Origin: JAVJSD01 sp040219575
Lineage (GTDB): Bacteria; Planctomycetota; Planctomycetia; Pirellulales; Pirellulaceae
DNA: 28,423 nt
Assembly (NCBI GenBank): GCA_040219575.1
Contig: JAVJSD010000132.1
Coordinates: 1-28,423 of the forward strand
Direction: 5' to 3'
Below, piece by piece: positions 1 to 7,892 of this stretch. Each line of letters starts with the position of its first letter. Within the stretch, counting starts at the first letter, position 1. The position numbers were made by a program, and so were the translations under genes. The notes beneath the pieces were generated by a model. That model was given only the letters and a program-made list of their open reading frames with translations, was not told the DNA's origin and did not search any database.

Positions 1-71
1 TGCCGGCGGACGATCGCCGCCTTCTGGTCATCGCCGAAGGTCCGTCGCTTACGTTCTTTCGAGTCGTTCAT
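1..71 (-). CDS. IS-element orfA-like transposase, 5' end only
   Basis: Reading the minus strand from an ATG at 71 gives 23 complete codons that run off the left edge of the window. The peptide starts MNDSKERKRRTFGDDQKAAI. The basic RKRRTF followed by DDQKAAIVRRH matches the start of the small helix-turn-helix OrfA proteins of IS3/IS66-like elements, which bind the element ends and work with an OrfB DDE transposase. Similar starts are common in planctomycete insertion sequences, as I recall them. Only the N-terminus is visible, so the IS family and whether the element is intact cannot be decided. A short hairpin at 85-107 lies just upstream of the start. Confidence 0.6.
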   Translation of the reverse strand, partial: MNDSKERKRRTFGDDQKAAIVRR

Positions 72-84
72 GGAATGGGGCTCC

Positions 85-107
85 GTAAGAGTTATGCTAA
101 CTCCTAC
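85..107. repeat. Short hairpin upstream of the transposase start
   Basis: GTAAGAGTTA and TAACTCCTAC flank a TGC loop and form a 10-bp stem with one G-U type pair. It lies 14 bases upstream of the orfA start codon at 71. It may belong to the end of the insertion sequence, or act as a leader hairpin limiting transposase expression. The rest of 108-259 shows no gene or repeat that I can support. Confidence 0.45.
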
Positions 108-259
108 CAGCCGACATTCCAGTTCCATGAGAGGCAGGACATCGCGAGTCGGCGTCGCCAATCGCATTGCGAACCTGCGTCGCGCGCCTTGCCTCACGGC
201 GGGCCAGGGACGACAATCGAAGGAAGCAATCCACCTCTCATCTCTACAGGAAGCGAGTC

Positions 260-955
260 ATGTTTCTTTTCACGCGGATCAAACTCTTGATGGTTATCGG
301 CGGCGGCGTGCTGGCCTGGTTCGGGTTCCAGGAGCTGTTGCTCAACAGCGGTTCGTCCTCGGAAGCGGTGGTTGTCGATCTGGCGAAACTCGAATCGGGT
401 GAACCGCTCGGCGACAATCACGTGAAGTTCGGCGAGCACCTGGCGCTGTACCCCGAGTGCATCTACTCCTACAGCACGAGCAGCGAGTACGAGGCGGAGA
501 CTCCGTCGACCAAGGTCGACTATTGCTACTATCCGGTGATTTCGAAATCGCATCCGTCCCACGACGACATCTCGGCCTTCCGGTCGAAATTCGGCGAACT
601 GTCGGAAGTTTCCCTGGCGGAGTATCCGTCTCTGGAGCCTTTCGCGCTGCTGGTTAAGACCAGGCGTTTCCGCACCGTCGGCGATTTGCCCTTCGACTTC
701 GCGACCGAACCACACCTGCAAGGGATGGTCGTCAATCAAGTCACCTCACTGGCCAACGACGAAAGAGAGTTGCTGAAAGAGAGTTTCCCCAGCATGGACT
801 TCGAAAAGGTCGTGATTCTGGAAGACGGCCGGGCGCCGTCGGCGCTGAAGTCTTACGGGATGACGTTCGGCGGCGTCTTGCTGACCCTGGTGGGCATTGC
901 GTCGTTCTTCATCGGCCGCGGCAGCAGTGAATCGACAATTCCTCTGCAATCCTGA
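260..955 (+). CDS. Membrane-anchored protein of unknown function, two end helices
   Basis: This gene encodes 231 residues. I chose the ATG at 260 over longer in-frame starts because AGGAAG at 248-253 gives a good ribosome binding site with a 6-base spacer, and the protein then begins directly with a hydrophobic helix (about residues 7-27, MFLFTRIKLLMVIGGG...). A second hydrophobic segment lies near the C-terminus (about 201-221, GGVLLTLVGIASFFIG). The roughly 170 residues between the two helices are polar, with several Tyr and two Cys, and would be exposed on the extracytoplasmic face if both helices span the membrane. This two-helix architecture resembles TMEM43-like membrane proteins, but no motif supports that. 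The stop lies within about 20 bases of the next gene's start, so it is probably first in a three-gene operon. Function not recognised. Confidence 0.75.
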   Translation: MFLFTRIKLLMVIGGGVLAWFGFQELLLNSGSSSEAVVVDLAKLESGEPLGDNHVKFGEHLALYPECIYSYSTSSEYEAETPSTKVDYCYYPVISKSHPSHDDISAFRSKFGELSEVSLAEYPSLEPFALLVKTRRFRTVGDLPFDFATEPHLQGMVVNQVTSLANDERELLKESFPSMDFEKVVILEDGRAPSALKSYGMTFGGVLLTLVGIASFFIGRGSSESTIPLQS

Positions 956-966
956 TCCTCAGAGTG

Positions 967-3600
967 ATGTGCATGTCCGGAATGCTCGCCACCGCGCTGC
1001 TGCTCGTCGCCGCCTTGCCGGCCCAGGCGGCGTCGCCGCCCACCGACGAGGAGATCCGGCAAGCCGTCGAGCAACTCGCCAGCCCCGTTTTCGCCGAGCG
1101 GCAGGAAGCCTCCAGTTTTCTGTGGCGGGCGGGCCAAGAGGCCGAACCGGCGCTGCGTAAGGCGCTTACCTATCGCGATCCCGAGGTTGTCTATCGGGCG
1201 AGGCTCATCCTCGACCAGTTCCGCTACGGCATCTATCCCGACACGCCAGCCGACATCGTCGGCATCATCGAGGACTATCGCGACGGCGATACGAACGGAA
1301 AGCGCGCCGCGCTCAAGCAACTTCGCGATCGGGGCGACATTCTGCGGTTGCTCAAACTGCTCAAACTCGAGCCCAATGAGACGCTGCGCCAGCAATTCAA
1401 CGGCGAGTTCGCCAGGGACTACGAAACGACGATTCCCGAATTGCTGGTGAAGGGGAAGCTCGACGACGCCGAGGCCTGGCTGGATTTGTCGGCCGACACC
1501 TCGGACAACGCGATGCGGCACCTGGCGACGCTGTTGCTGCTGACCGGCCGACTCGAGCAACGCACCGAGGCCCTGCGGAAAGAGGTGAAGGGCAGCGCCA
1601 GCGATTTCGCCCGCCAGCGATTGTTTTATTACCTCCGCGCCGCCGGCAAGGTGGACGAGGCGCTGCGGGTCGTCGATGAACTCGACGAACCAAGCGATCG
1701 CATTAGCGACCTCCGGCAGCGTTTTCTGTTCGAGCGGCGGGACTGGCCGCGGCTCGTCGCGCTGGACGACGAGGCGCTGAAACAAAACGCCGGCCTGGCC
1801 GGCAATGTCGATTTCCTGGTTCACGCGGCGACTCACCATCGACTCGCGGGCGATAGCAAGGCGTTCGAGGAAGATGTGAAGTCGTTCGTGCAGATGGCGG
1901 CCGCTGACGACGAGGCCGCCTTGCAGTGCGCCGAGGCGCTGTTGGTCAATGGACGATTCCAGGAGGGAATCGAGGCTTTTTCCAGGCACAACCCCGAGAT
2001 GGGTTTCCGGTTGTTGATGGCCCAGCTTCGCTACCGCGAAGCGTTCGCGCTGGTCGGTCTTCCCGAACTGGGCCAGGATCCGCTCCCCTGGTTTCAGCAG
2101 GTCGCCCGCGACGCCCAAAGCAACGACAAGGATCTCCGCGCCCGCCTGAGCCTGGGACAGGAAGCGGCGCAGGCGCTGCTGCGGCTGGGCCGCCGCGAGC
2201 AGGCCCTGGCGGCCTACGCGCTGTTGGGAGACGCCCTGGCGGGCGACGAGAACGGCCAACGGCTGAGGACGCATTGTGCGAAGGAGCTGAAGCGAGGGCT
2301 GCGCGAGATGGCCTTCGATCACGGCGCCTTGGCCCTGCAGAAAGGGCCCGACGGCGCCGCTTTGCCGGCGTTGTTCCCCGAGCAGTCGGACGAGGCTCGC
2401 GTGTGGTGGGACTTCTTCCGTCAGTGGCATCCCACGGAGTCGCATCGCGCCGCGCTCGAACGCGTCGCCGCCGTCTTGCGGTCCAAAACCGAGGACGCCG
2501 CCGCCGAGGAGGCGATCCGGATCTTGCTGGATCAAGCGATCCGGGCGGCGGCCTCGTTGGACAAGGACCGGCGCAACCAGTGGCATCTCGCCCTGGCCGA
2601 GACCTCGCTGCGTCGAGGCGAACGCCCGCGCGCACTCGAGCTACTGGAAAACGTCGCCGAAAGCTCGCCGTCGGCCGCGCTGCGGCTGGCCGACCTGCTG
2701 CTGGAAGACGAGAAATGGCTTTCCGCCGCGCGCTGGTACCAGGAGGCGTCCGCCGACGTCGAACATCGCGCGCTGGCGATGTACATGAACGGATACTGCC
2801 TGGACCAGCACGGGCGAAACGCCGAGGGGGCCCAGTTGATGGAGACGGCGGCGCTACTGCCGATGGCCACCGGTCCGAAGCGTCGCGATCTGGCGGAAGG
2901 CCTCAAGGATCGCGGTCTGATCGACGCGGCCAACGAGCAATGGCGGCTGATCCGCCGCACCACGGCGATGGGCGATTGGTATTCGAGCAACGCCGCCATG
3001 AACCTGGGCAACACCGTCAGCGCCGAGGATCCGCTCGCCGCCGCCGACTACTGGGAGATTCTGTCGCTCAGCGTGCTGAATTCGGGCAGCGCGTTTATCG
3101 ATGTGACCGGCTACCTGCAACTGCCGCATCTCATTCACAAGGCACGTGCCCGCGGACTGCTGGCGGAGGGAAAGCACCGGCAGGCCGTCGACAACCTGTG
3201 GATCAGTCAGGCGGCCTATCCGTCCAATATCGACCTGGCGGAAGACCTGATTCCCGAACTGGAGGCCGCCGACCTGCGAACCGCCGCGGACGAATTGTTC
3301 GCGAAAGTCTACGCTCCCAACCGGCGGCTTTGCGACGACTTTCCCGACAACGCCTCGGCGCACAATAATCTCGCCTGGTTGGCGGCGCGCAGCGGGCGTC
3401 GCCTGGAGGAGGCCGTGCACCACGCGCGGCGCGCCGTCGAGCTGGCGCCCGACACCGCCGCCTATCTCGACACGTTGGCCGAAGCGCTGTTCCGCACCGG
3501 CGGGCGCGACGAGGCGATCAAGCTCGCCCGCCGCTGCCTGGAGCAGGAGCCGGAGAACGAGCACTATCAGAAGCAATTGGCGCGGTTCGAGGCGGAGTAG
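967..3600 (+). CDS. Exported HEAT/TPR-repeat protein
   Basis: A large helical-repeat protein of about 877 residues. Three starts are close together (GTG 964, ATG 967, ATG 973); all give the signal peptide SGMLATALLLVAALPAQA, with cleavage probable after PAQA. Residues about 30-95 look like HEAT-type helices: paired helices with ERQEA, EPALRKAL and DPEVVYRARL, a pattern frequent in planctomycete exported proteins. The remainder is built of TPR-like helical pairs. These are clearest at the C-terminus, with ASAHNNLAWLA, LEEAVHHARRAVELAPDTA and YLDTLAEALFRTGGRDEAI. Such proteins are protein-protein scaffolds; the partner is unknown. It follows the 231-residue gene almost without a gap and precedes a membrane protein by 9 bases, so the three are likely co-transcribed and may form one envelope complex (inference). 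Confidence 0.85.
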   Translation: MCMSGMLATALLLVAALPAQAASPPTDEEIRQAVEQLASPVFAERQEASSFLWRAGQEAEPALRKALTYRDPEVVYRARLILDQFRYGIYPDTPADIVGIIEDYRDGDTNGKRAALKQLRDRGDILRLLKLLKLEPNETLRQQFNGEFARDYETTIPELLVKGKLDDAEAWLDLSADTSDNAMRHLATLLLLTGRLEQRTEALRKEVKGSASDFARQRLFYYLRAAGKVDEALRVVDELDEPSDRISDLRQRFLFERRDWPRLVALDDEALKQNAGLAGNVDFLVHAATHHRLAGDSKAFEEDVKSFVQMAAADDEAALQCAEALLVNGRFQEGIEAFSRHNPEMGFRLLMAQLRYREAFALVGLPELGQDPLPWFQQVARDAQSNDKDLRARLSLGQEAAQALLRLGRREQALAAYALLGDALAGDENGQRLRTHCAKELKRGLREMAFDHGALALQKGPDGAALPALFPEQSDEARVWWDFFRQWHPTESHRAALERVAAVLRSKTEDAAAEEAIRILLDQAIRAAASLDKDRRNQWHLALAETSLRRGERPRALELLENVAESSPSAALRLADLLLEDEKWLSAARWYQEASADVEHRALAMYMNGYCLDQHGRNAEGAQLMETAALLPMATGPKRRDLAEGLKDRGLIDAANEQWRLIRRTTAMGDWYSSNAAMNLGNTVSAEDPLAAADYWEILSLSVLNSGSAFIDVTGYLQLPHLIHKARARGLLAEGKHRQAVDNLWISQAAYPSNIDLAEDLIPELEAADLRTAADELFAKVYAPNRRLCDDFPDNASAHNNLAWLAARSGRRLEEAVHHARRAVELAPDTAAYLDTLAEALFRTGGRDEAIKLARRCLEQEPENEHYQKQLARFEAE

Positions 3601-3609
3601 GAAGTCGCG

Positions 3610-4062
3610 ATGCGGACCGGGGGAGCAATTCTGTTCTACTTGATCGCCGTCACGCTCGGTCTGTGGTTCCTGCTGTCGCTGTCGCTGGGGCTCTGCTTTC
3701 GACCGCTGGAAATCAAGTCTTGGCTGAATGCGATCGCCAGCGGATATGGTGCGTGGTGTCTGTTGCGCGGTGCGGTTCGCGGCGACGCCGACGCCGTCAA
3801 CTCCGCGGTCTGGTCGGCCGTGTTTTGCGGCGGACTTTCGCTGTTTCTTGTGGGAGTGTTGACGTTTCACCTGCGGGAGATGCTGCTCGAGTCTCCACCC
3901 AACACGGATGTTGGATTCATCCTCTGGACGCCGCTCATCCTCCTCGCGGGATTGGGCGTGCTGCAATGCCTGTTAGGCCTCGCCCTGTGGCTTCCGCCGG
4001 TGCGGTCGTACCTGCAATACCGAGCGTGGAGCCTGGAATCGGCGGCCTTGGACGAAATCTGA
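3610..4062 (+). CDS. Small four-helix membrane protein, unknown function
   Basis: This gene encodes 150 residues with four hydrophobic segments, about residues 6-29, 40-55, 66-86 and 103-127, joined by short polar loops. There is no signal peptide cleavage motif and no recognisable catalytic pattern. The ribosome binding site AGGAAG (3599-3604) overlaps the TAG stop of the upstream TPR gene (3598-3600), with 5 bases before the ATG. Translation of the two genes is therefore probably coupled. It may anchor or assist the two upstream envelope proteins, but this is inference from gene order only. Confidence 0.75.
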   Translation: MRTGGAILFYLIAVTLGLWFLLSLSLGLCFRPLEIKSWLNAIASGYGAWCLLRGAVRGDADAVNSAVWSAVFCGGLSLFLVGVLTFHLREMLLESPPNTDVGFILWTPLILLAGLGVLQCLLGLALWLPPVRSYLQYRAWSLESAALDEI

Positions 4063-4169
4063 GGCTGGTGCGCCGCGTTGTTCTGGCGAGCATTCGCGTG
4101 TGGCTTTCGCGCGCGGCAATGGTTACCATCGACCGCCTGTTCTAACCACGCAGACCACAAGGAGCGGAC

Positions 4170-4901
4170 ATGGGAAGACTCGACGGCAAGGTCGCGCTGG
4201 TGACCGGCGCCAGCCGCGGCATCGGACGTGGAATCGTACGCGCTTTCGCCCAGGAGGGCGCCCGCCTGGTCATCTCGTCGCGCGGCCAGGAGGACCTGGA
4301 AGTCGTCAAGGCGGAAGCCGAGAAAATCGGAGCGGAAGTCGTCGCGCTGGCCGCCGACGTGGCCGATGCGGGCGAGATCGACGCCGTCTTTGCGGCGCTC
4401 CACCAACGATTCGGCCGCCTCGACGTGCTGGTCAACAACGCGGGAGCATTCGACGGGGGGCCGATCGACGAGTTGTCGCTCGAGGATTGGGACCGGGTCA
4501 TCGCCACCAACCTCCGCGGTCCATTCCTTTGCACGCAACGGGCGATGCGAATCATGAAGCCGCAAGGCGTGGGGCGCATCATCAACGTCGGCTCCATCTC
4601 CGCCCAGCGGGTGCGGCCCGGCTCCGCGCCGTATTCCACGTCGAAGCACGGGCTGTGGGGCCTGACGCAGGTCACCGCGCTCGAGGGCCGCAAGTTCGGC
4701 ATCACCTGCGGATGCCTGCACCCGGGCAACATCCTGACCGAGCGGCGAGAGGCGAGCGCCAAACCGGAAGACGACGAACCGATGATGAGCGTCGACGAAA
4801 TCGCGGAAGTAGCGCTGCTGATGGCCGTTCTGCCACCGCACGTCGAAATGCTCGAAGCGATCGTTCTACCGCGCGAACAACTGTACGTCGGCCGAGGCTG
4901 A
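4170..4901 (+). CDS. Short-chain dehydrogenase/reductase (SDR)
   Basis: This is a classical SDR of 243 residues, close to the usual 250. The Rossmann nucleotide-binding motif TGASRGIG is at 12-19, D63 follows the third strand, NNAG is at 89-92 and N114 is the structural/catalytic Asn. The catalytic Ser is in the GSIS stretch around 142-144, and YSTSK supplies Tyr155 and Lys159. PG at 185-186 follows the catalytic region as usual. It should catalyse an NAD(P)H-dependent carbonyl/alcohol redox reaction in the cytoplasm; the substrate cannot be read from sequence. The C-terminus (PPHVEMLEAIVLPREQLYVGRG) resembles the ends of SDRs annotated as 3-oxoacyl-ACP reductase-like or sepiapterin-reductase-like. 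The start is supported by AAGGAG just upstream. It appears monocistronic, with a palindrome downstream. Confidence 0.93.
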   Translation: MGRLDGKVALVTGASRGIGRGIVRAFAQEGARLVISSRGQEDLEVVKAEAEKIGAEVVALAADVADAGEIDAVFAALHQRFGRLDVLVNNAGAFDGGPIDELSLEDWDRVIATNLRGPFLCTQRAMRIMKPQGVGRIINVGSISAQRVRPGSAPYSTSKHGLWGLTQVTALEGRKFGITCGCLHPGNILTERREASAKPEDDEPMMSVDEIAEVALLMAVLPPHVEMLEAIVLPREQLYVGRG

Positions 4902-4989
4902 CACGACTCTCGTGCAGGTGCGCAAACCACGGATTGAACACCGACGAAGTCCTGCCCAAGGTCGCCGGAGCAAGACGACGACCAAGGCT

Positions 4990-5068
4990 AACCGCTGATG
5001 AACGCTGATCCAAAGCTAATGAACGTGAAGCTACCCAATTAGCGTTTCATCAGCGTTCATCAGCGGTT
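4990..5068. repeat. Long imperfect palindrome between convergent genes
   Basis: AACCGCTGATGAACGCTGAT (4990-5009) is the exact reverse complement of 5049-5068. The pairing continues inward with three mismatches to give two 31-base arms (4990-5020 and 5038-5068) around a 17-base loop. Each arm contains repeated GCTGATGAACGCTGATG-like steps. The element sits between the SDR (plus) and crcB (minus), so it could serve as a two-way transcription stop, but it lacks a clear T tract on either side. Related GCTGATGAACGCTGATG sequences recur between genes in many planctomycete genomes as I recall them, so a dispersed repeat element is the more likely identity. Confidence 0.75.
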
Positions 5069-5116
5069 CAACGGCTTTCTGCGATTTGGTTGTTGCGCGC
5101 GGCTCGCGTTGTGTCG

Positions 5117-5494
5117 TCACGAGCGCAGATACTCGCCCAGGCTGATGCCGAGTTTGACGGCTAACAAACCCAACAGCACGTTCGCCGCCACGTTGCCGGC
5201 CCCGACGACCCAACTGACGTCTTTCGAGTACTTGACCGTCTCGAAACCGAACGTCGAAAACGTCGTCAGCGCGCCCAAAAAGCCAAAGGTGATCCCCTCA
5301 TGCACGTTCTGCGAAAACTCGTGCGTCCGTAGTCCGAACAGGGCGCCCAACAGAAAGCATCCCAGCACGTTCACCGCCAGGGTGCCGTAGGGGAACGCAT
5401 CGCCCAACACATGGTGCAGCCCGCGCCCAATGGCAAAGCGCGAGACGGCCCCGACGGCGCCGCCCAAGGCGATCAGCAGTAGTTTGACAGTCAA
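5117..5494 (-). CDS. crcB: Fluoride efflux channel CrcB (Fluc)
   Basis: CrcB/Fluc proteins are dual-topology dimeric channels of the inner membrane that export fluoride. The 125-residue product has four hydrophobic helices, the N-terminal GGAVGAVSRF (11-20), the second-helix GTLAVNVLGCFLLG (37-50) with the conserved Asn42, and TTFSTF (77-82), which supplies the pore Phe/Ser/Thr residues. I placed the start at a TTG codon (5494-5492, minus). The longer ATG-started frame adds 37 residues with no family match, whereas the TTG is preceded by AGGAG with a 6-base spacer and gives the family's normal length. No match to the fluoride riboswitch consensus is evident in the leader. A single crcB copy implies a homodimer, or a partner gene elsewhere. 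Confidence 0.93.
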   Translation of the reverse strand: MTVKLLLIALGGAVGAVSRFAIGRGLHHVLGDAFPYGTLAVNVLGCFLLGALFGLRTHEFSQNVHEGITFGFLGALTTFSTFGFETVKYSKDVSWVVGAGNVAANVLLGLLAVKLGISLGEYLRS

Positions 5495-5692
5495 CGCGCA
5501 CTCCTGCGATGTGAAACTGCGCCGGGCAATTCGATGGGGGACGGCATCCCACGCAAGCGTAGCAAACGGCCGCGCCGCAAGCGTGGCCGCCCATTGTAGC
5601 CGCATGAAATGGTGGAAGCCCGCAAACAGACGAAAGCCGATTGCAATCCCAAGGCGAGGCGGTTAGTTTCAATTTCGACAGCTGTCACTCTT

Positions 5693-5726
5693 GGCCCCGG
5701 AGGTCCCTGCCCCGCCTACCGGGGCC
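5693..5726. terminator. GC-rich hairpin downstream of the amidohydrolase gene
   Basis: GGCCCCGG (5693-5700) and CCGGGGCC (5719-5726) form a perfect 8-bp stem with an 18-base loop. It lies about 40 bases beyond the stop of the minus-strand amidohydrolase gene and could end that operon's transcript before crcB. There is no T run on the minus strand; only a weak TTCTTAT follows on the plus strand. The terminator call is therefore tentative. Confidence 0.35.
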
Positions 5727-5763
5727 TTCTTATGCGCCGACATTCGCCCGCGCGACGATTGAC

Positions 5764-7878
5764 CTACTTCGCTCGCTGCGCGTGATTCTGCGCGTGTTTT
5801 TGCACAAGCGCCGCCAGGTCGCGCTGGATCAAGGCGACGGCCGCAGCTTGCTCCGCTTCACTCAGGCCGAGGATCACCGCGGCGACGTACACCTTCCGGC
5901 CGTCGGACAGTTCTCGGTGCGCCGTCGTGAAGAGATCGACTTGCGGGATTTCGCCCGGATCGTCGTCATGCGGTCGCATAATCGACCCACCCGGAGACTG
6001 CGTTTCGATCGCGGGCAGGTCGATGTCTCGCAGCGCCGACGGCGCGTCGACTTTGGCGGGCTTCACGTTGTCGGCGCGGAGCGACTCGGGAAGAACAATC
6101 AGCGGATCGTCGGCATTGAACGTGACCAGATCGCGTCCGTCGGCATCGACCGCGCGAAAAGCGAAACGGCCGCCGAACGCCGAGAGCCGGTCGATCACGT
6201 CGCGGCGCAGTCGTTGCCGCGGTGTGTCGGCGACCGGCGAACTGTACACCGGTCGGCCGGGCAGCCGCCCCGTCATCGCTTCCGACTCGAGCACGAATTG
6301 GCCGTCGATCATCACATGGACGACGCCCGTCGCGTATTGATGCGGTTTGGCGAACGTCGCCTTGTCGTCGACTCGCTCGGGATCCAGCACCACCAGGTCG
6401 GCGCAGTAGCCTTCCTTGAGAAGTCCCCGATCGGTCCAACCCAGTCGCCGCGCCGGCAAGCCGGACATCTTGTGAATCGCCGCCTCCCACGACAGCAGCT
6501 TTCGCTGGCGCACATAGTGCGAAAGCACGCGGGGAAAGGTGCCGTACGATCGCGGGTGCGGATGTCCCTGGCCGAACACCGGCACGACGCCGTCGGAGGC
6601 GATGCAGGTTTGTCCGTGCTGCATGACGCGGTCGACATCGCCGCCGGGGCGATCGTCGATGGTGTGATAAATGGCCGACGCGCCGCGAGCGACAAGTTCG
6701 ACGATCAACTGCGCCCCGTTGTCGAGCGTGACGGCGTCTTTCCGTCCGTCGAGAATCTCGGCCAGGTTCTTGCCTTCCAGACGTTCGTCGGCGGCGAGGC
6801 GGGCGATTTGAATGCGGCTCAGCGCGGCGCGCAGGTGCTGCTCGTTTTCGGCGGATTGTCCGTTCTCGAAGAGCTTCCGCCGCATCAAATCCTTGACGGC
6901 GTCGACGGCTTTGGCGCGGGCCGCCTCGTCGGCGATCCGCTCGCGGAAGGCGGCCGCGCCTCCGGCGACCAGCGGCTGCGGCACCATCAGCGAAATGCCG
7001 CTGCTGCCGGCGCCGTACGGATAGTGGTCGAGCGTCACGTCGCGGCCCTCGCCCCGCGCTTGATCGATGCGGGCCAGGGTCAACCGCGTCAGTCCCCACA
7101 CCGAAGCGGTCGAGATCTTGTGATGCGACACGTGCACGGGAACGCCCGCTTCACCTCCGATGGTGAGGGCCTCGTCGAGCGCTTCCAGAATCCGCGGCCC
7201 TTCATCGCGCATGTGCGTGGCGTAGAATCCGCCGAAGTCGGCGATTTCGCGCGCCACGCTGACGATTTCCTCCGTATCGGCGTACGCGCCCGGTCGATAA
7301 CGCAGACCGGTGGAGAGACCGACGGCGCCCGCCTCCATCAGCCGCCGCACACGCTCTCGCATCCCGGCGAGTTGCCCCTCGGTGGGGGGCACGTTGCGAT
7401 CGCCGATTTCGGCCACGCGGACGCTGCCGTGCCCGATCAACAGCACGACGTTCACGCCCGCGCCGCCGTCGTGCAAGCGGCCGAAGAAATCGGGACCGTC
7501 GATCGGCGAACTGCCGCAATTGCCGACAACCAGGGTCGTGACGCCCTGGCGGACATAGTTCTCCGCACTTCGCAATTCAAGAATCGTGCGGTCCGCATGG
7601 CTATGCAGATCGACGAAACCGGGGCAGAGTATCTTGCCGTCAACGTCGAACGATCGTTTCGCCGCCGCGTCGGTCAAGTCGCCGATCGCCGCGATCCGTC
7701 CGTCGCGGATGCCCACGTCGGCGGTTCGCGGCGCCGCGCCGCTGCCGTCGATCACCCGAGCGCCGCGAAACACGACGTCGTAGGGCGTCTCGTTGTCGGC
7801 GGCCGAAAGCAGGTTGGCGAAAACGAGCAGGGCCGCAAACGTGCAGGCGACGGGGCGCATTCCAGACGATCGAGACAT
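5764..7878 (-). CDS. Exported D-aminoacylase-like amidohydrolase with extra C-terminal region
   Basis: The product has 704 residues from the ATG at 7878, preceded by GAGGAG and followed by a signal peptide (about 1-26, TFAALLVFANLLSAA). It belongs to the N-acyl-D-amino-acid deacylase branch of the amidohydrolase superfamily, which hydrolyses N-acyl-D-amino acids with bound zinc. Candidate ligands are His92 and His94 in LHSHAD, Cys121 in VVGNCGSSP, His222 in THMRDEG, His252/253 in HVSHHK and Asp429 in CIASDG. The family-typical HPHPRSYGTFPRVL follows at about 439-452. Family members are usually about 480-550 residues. Here the catalytic unit ends near 540 and is followed by about 160 residues of unknown role. 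Only 14 bases separate it from the alpha/beta hydrolase upstream, so they form an operon. Substrate and extracytoplasmic location are inferred. Confidence 0.88.
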   Translation of the reverse strand: MSRSSGMRPVACTFAALLVFANLLSAADNETPYDVVFRGARVIDGSGAAPRTADVGIRDGRIAAIGDLTDAAAKRSFDVDGKILCPGFVDLHSHADRTILELRSAENYVRQGVTTLVVGNCGSSPIDGPDFFGRLHDGGAGVNVVLLIGHGSVRVAEIGDRNVPPTEGQLAGMRERVRRLMEAGAVGLSTGLRYRPGAYADTEEIVSVAREIADFGGFYATHMRDEGPRILEALDEALTIGGEAGVPVHVSHHKISTASVWGLTRLTLARIDQARGEGRDVTLDHYPYGAGSSGISLMVPQPLVAGGAAAFRERIADEAARAKAVDAVKDLMRRKLFENGQSAENEQHLRAALSRIQIARLAADERLEGKNLAEILDGRKDAVTLDNGAQLIVELVARGASAIYHTIDDRPGGDVDRVMQHGQTCIASDGVVPVFGQGHPHPRSYGTFPRVLSHYVRQRKLLSWEAAIHKMSGLPARRLGWTDRGLLKEGYCADLVVLDPERVDDKATFAKPHQYATGVVHVMIDGQFVLESEAMTGRLPGRPVYSSPVADTPRQRLRRDVIDRLSAFGGRFAFRAVDADGRDLVTFNADDPLIVLPESLRADNVKPAKVDAPSALRDIDLPAIETQSPGGSIMRPHDDDPGEIPQVDLFTTAHRELSDGRKVYVAAVILGLSEAEQAAAVALIQRDLAALVQKHAQNHAQRAK

Positions 7879-7892
7879 CGCAGCGGCTCTCC

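Noticed and set aside
1926..3368. A 480-codon plus-strand frame overlapping the TPR gene
   Set aside because: Extremely Arg/Gly/Pro-rich; an out-of-frame shadow of the clear TPR protein.
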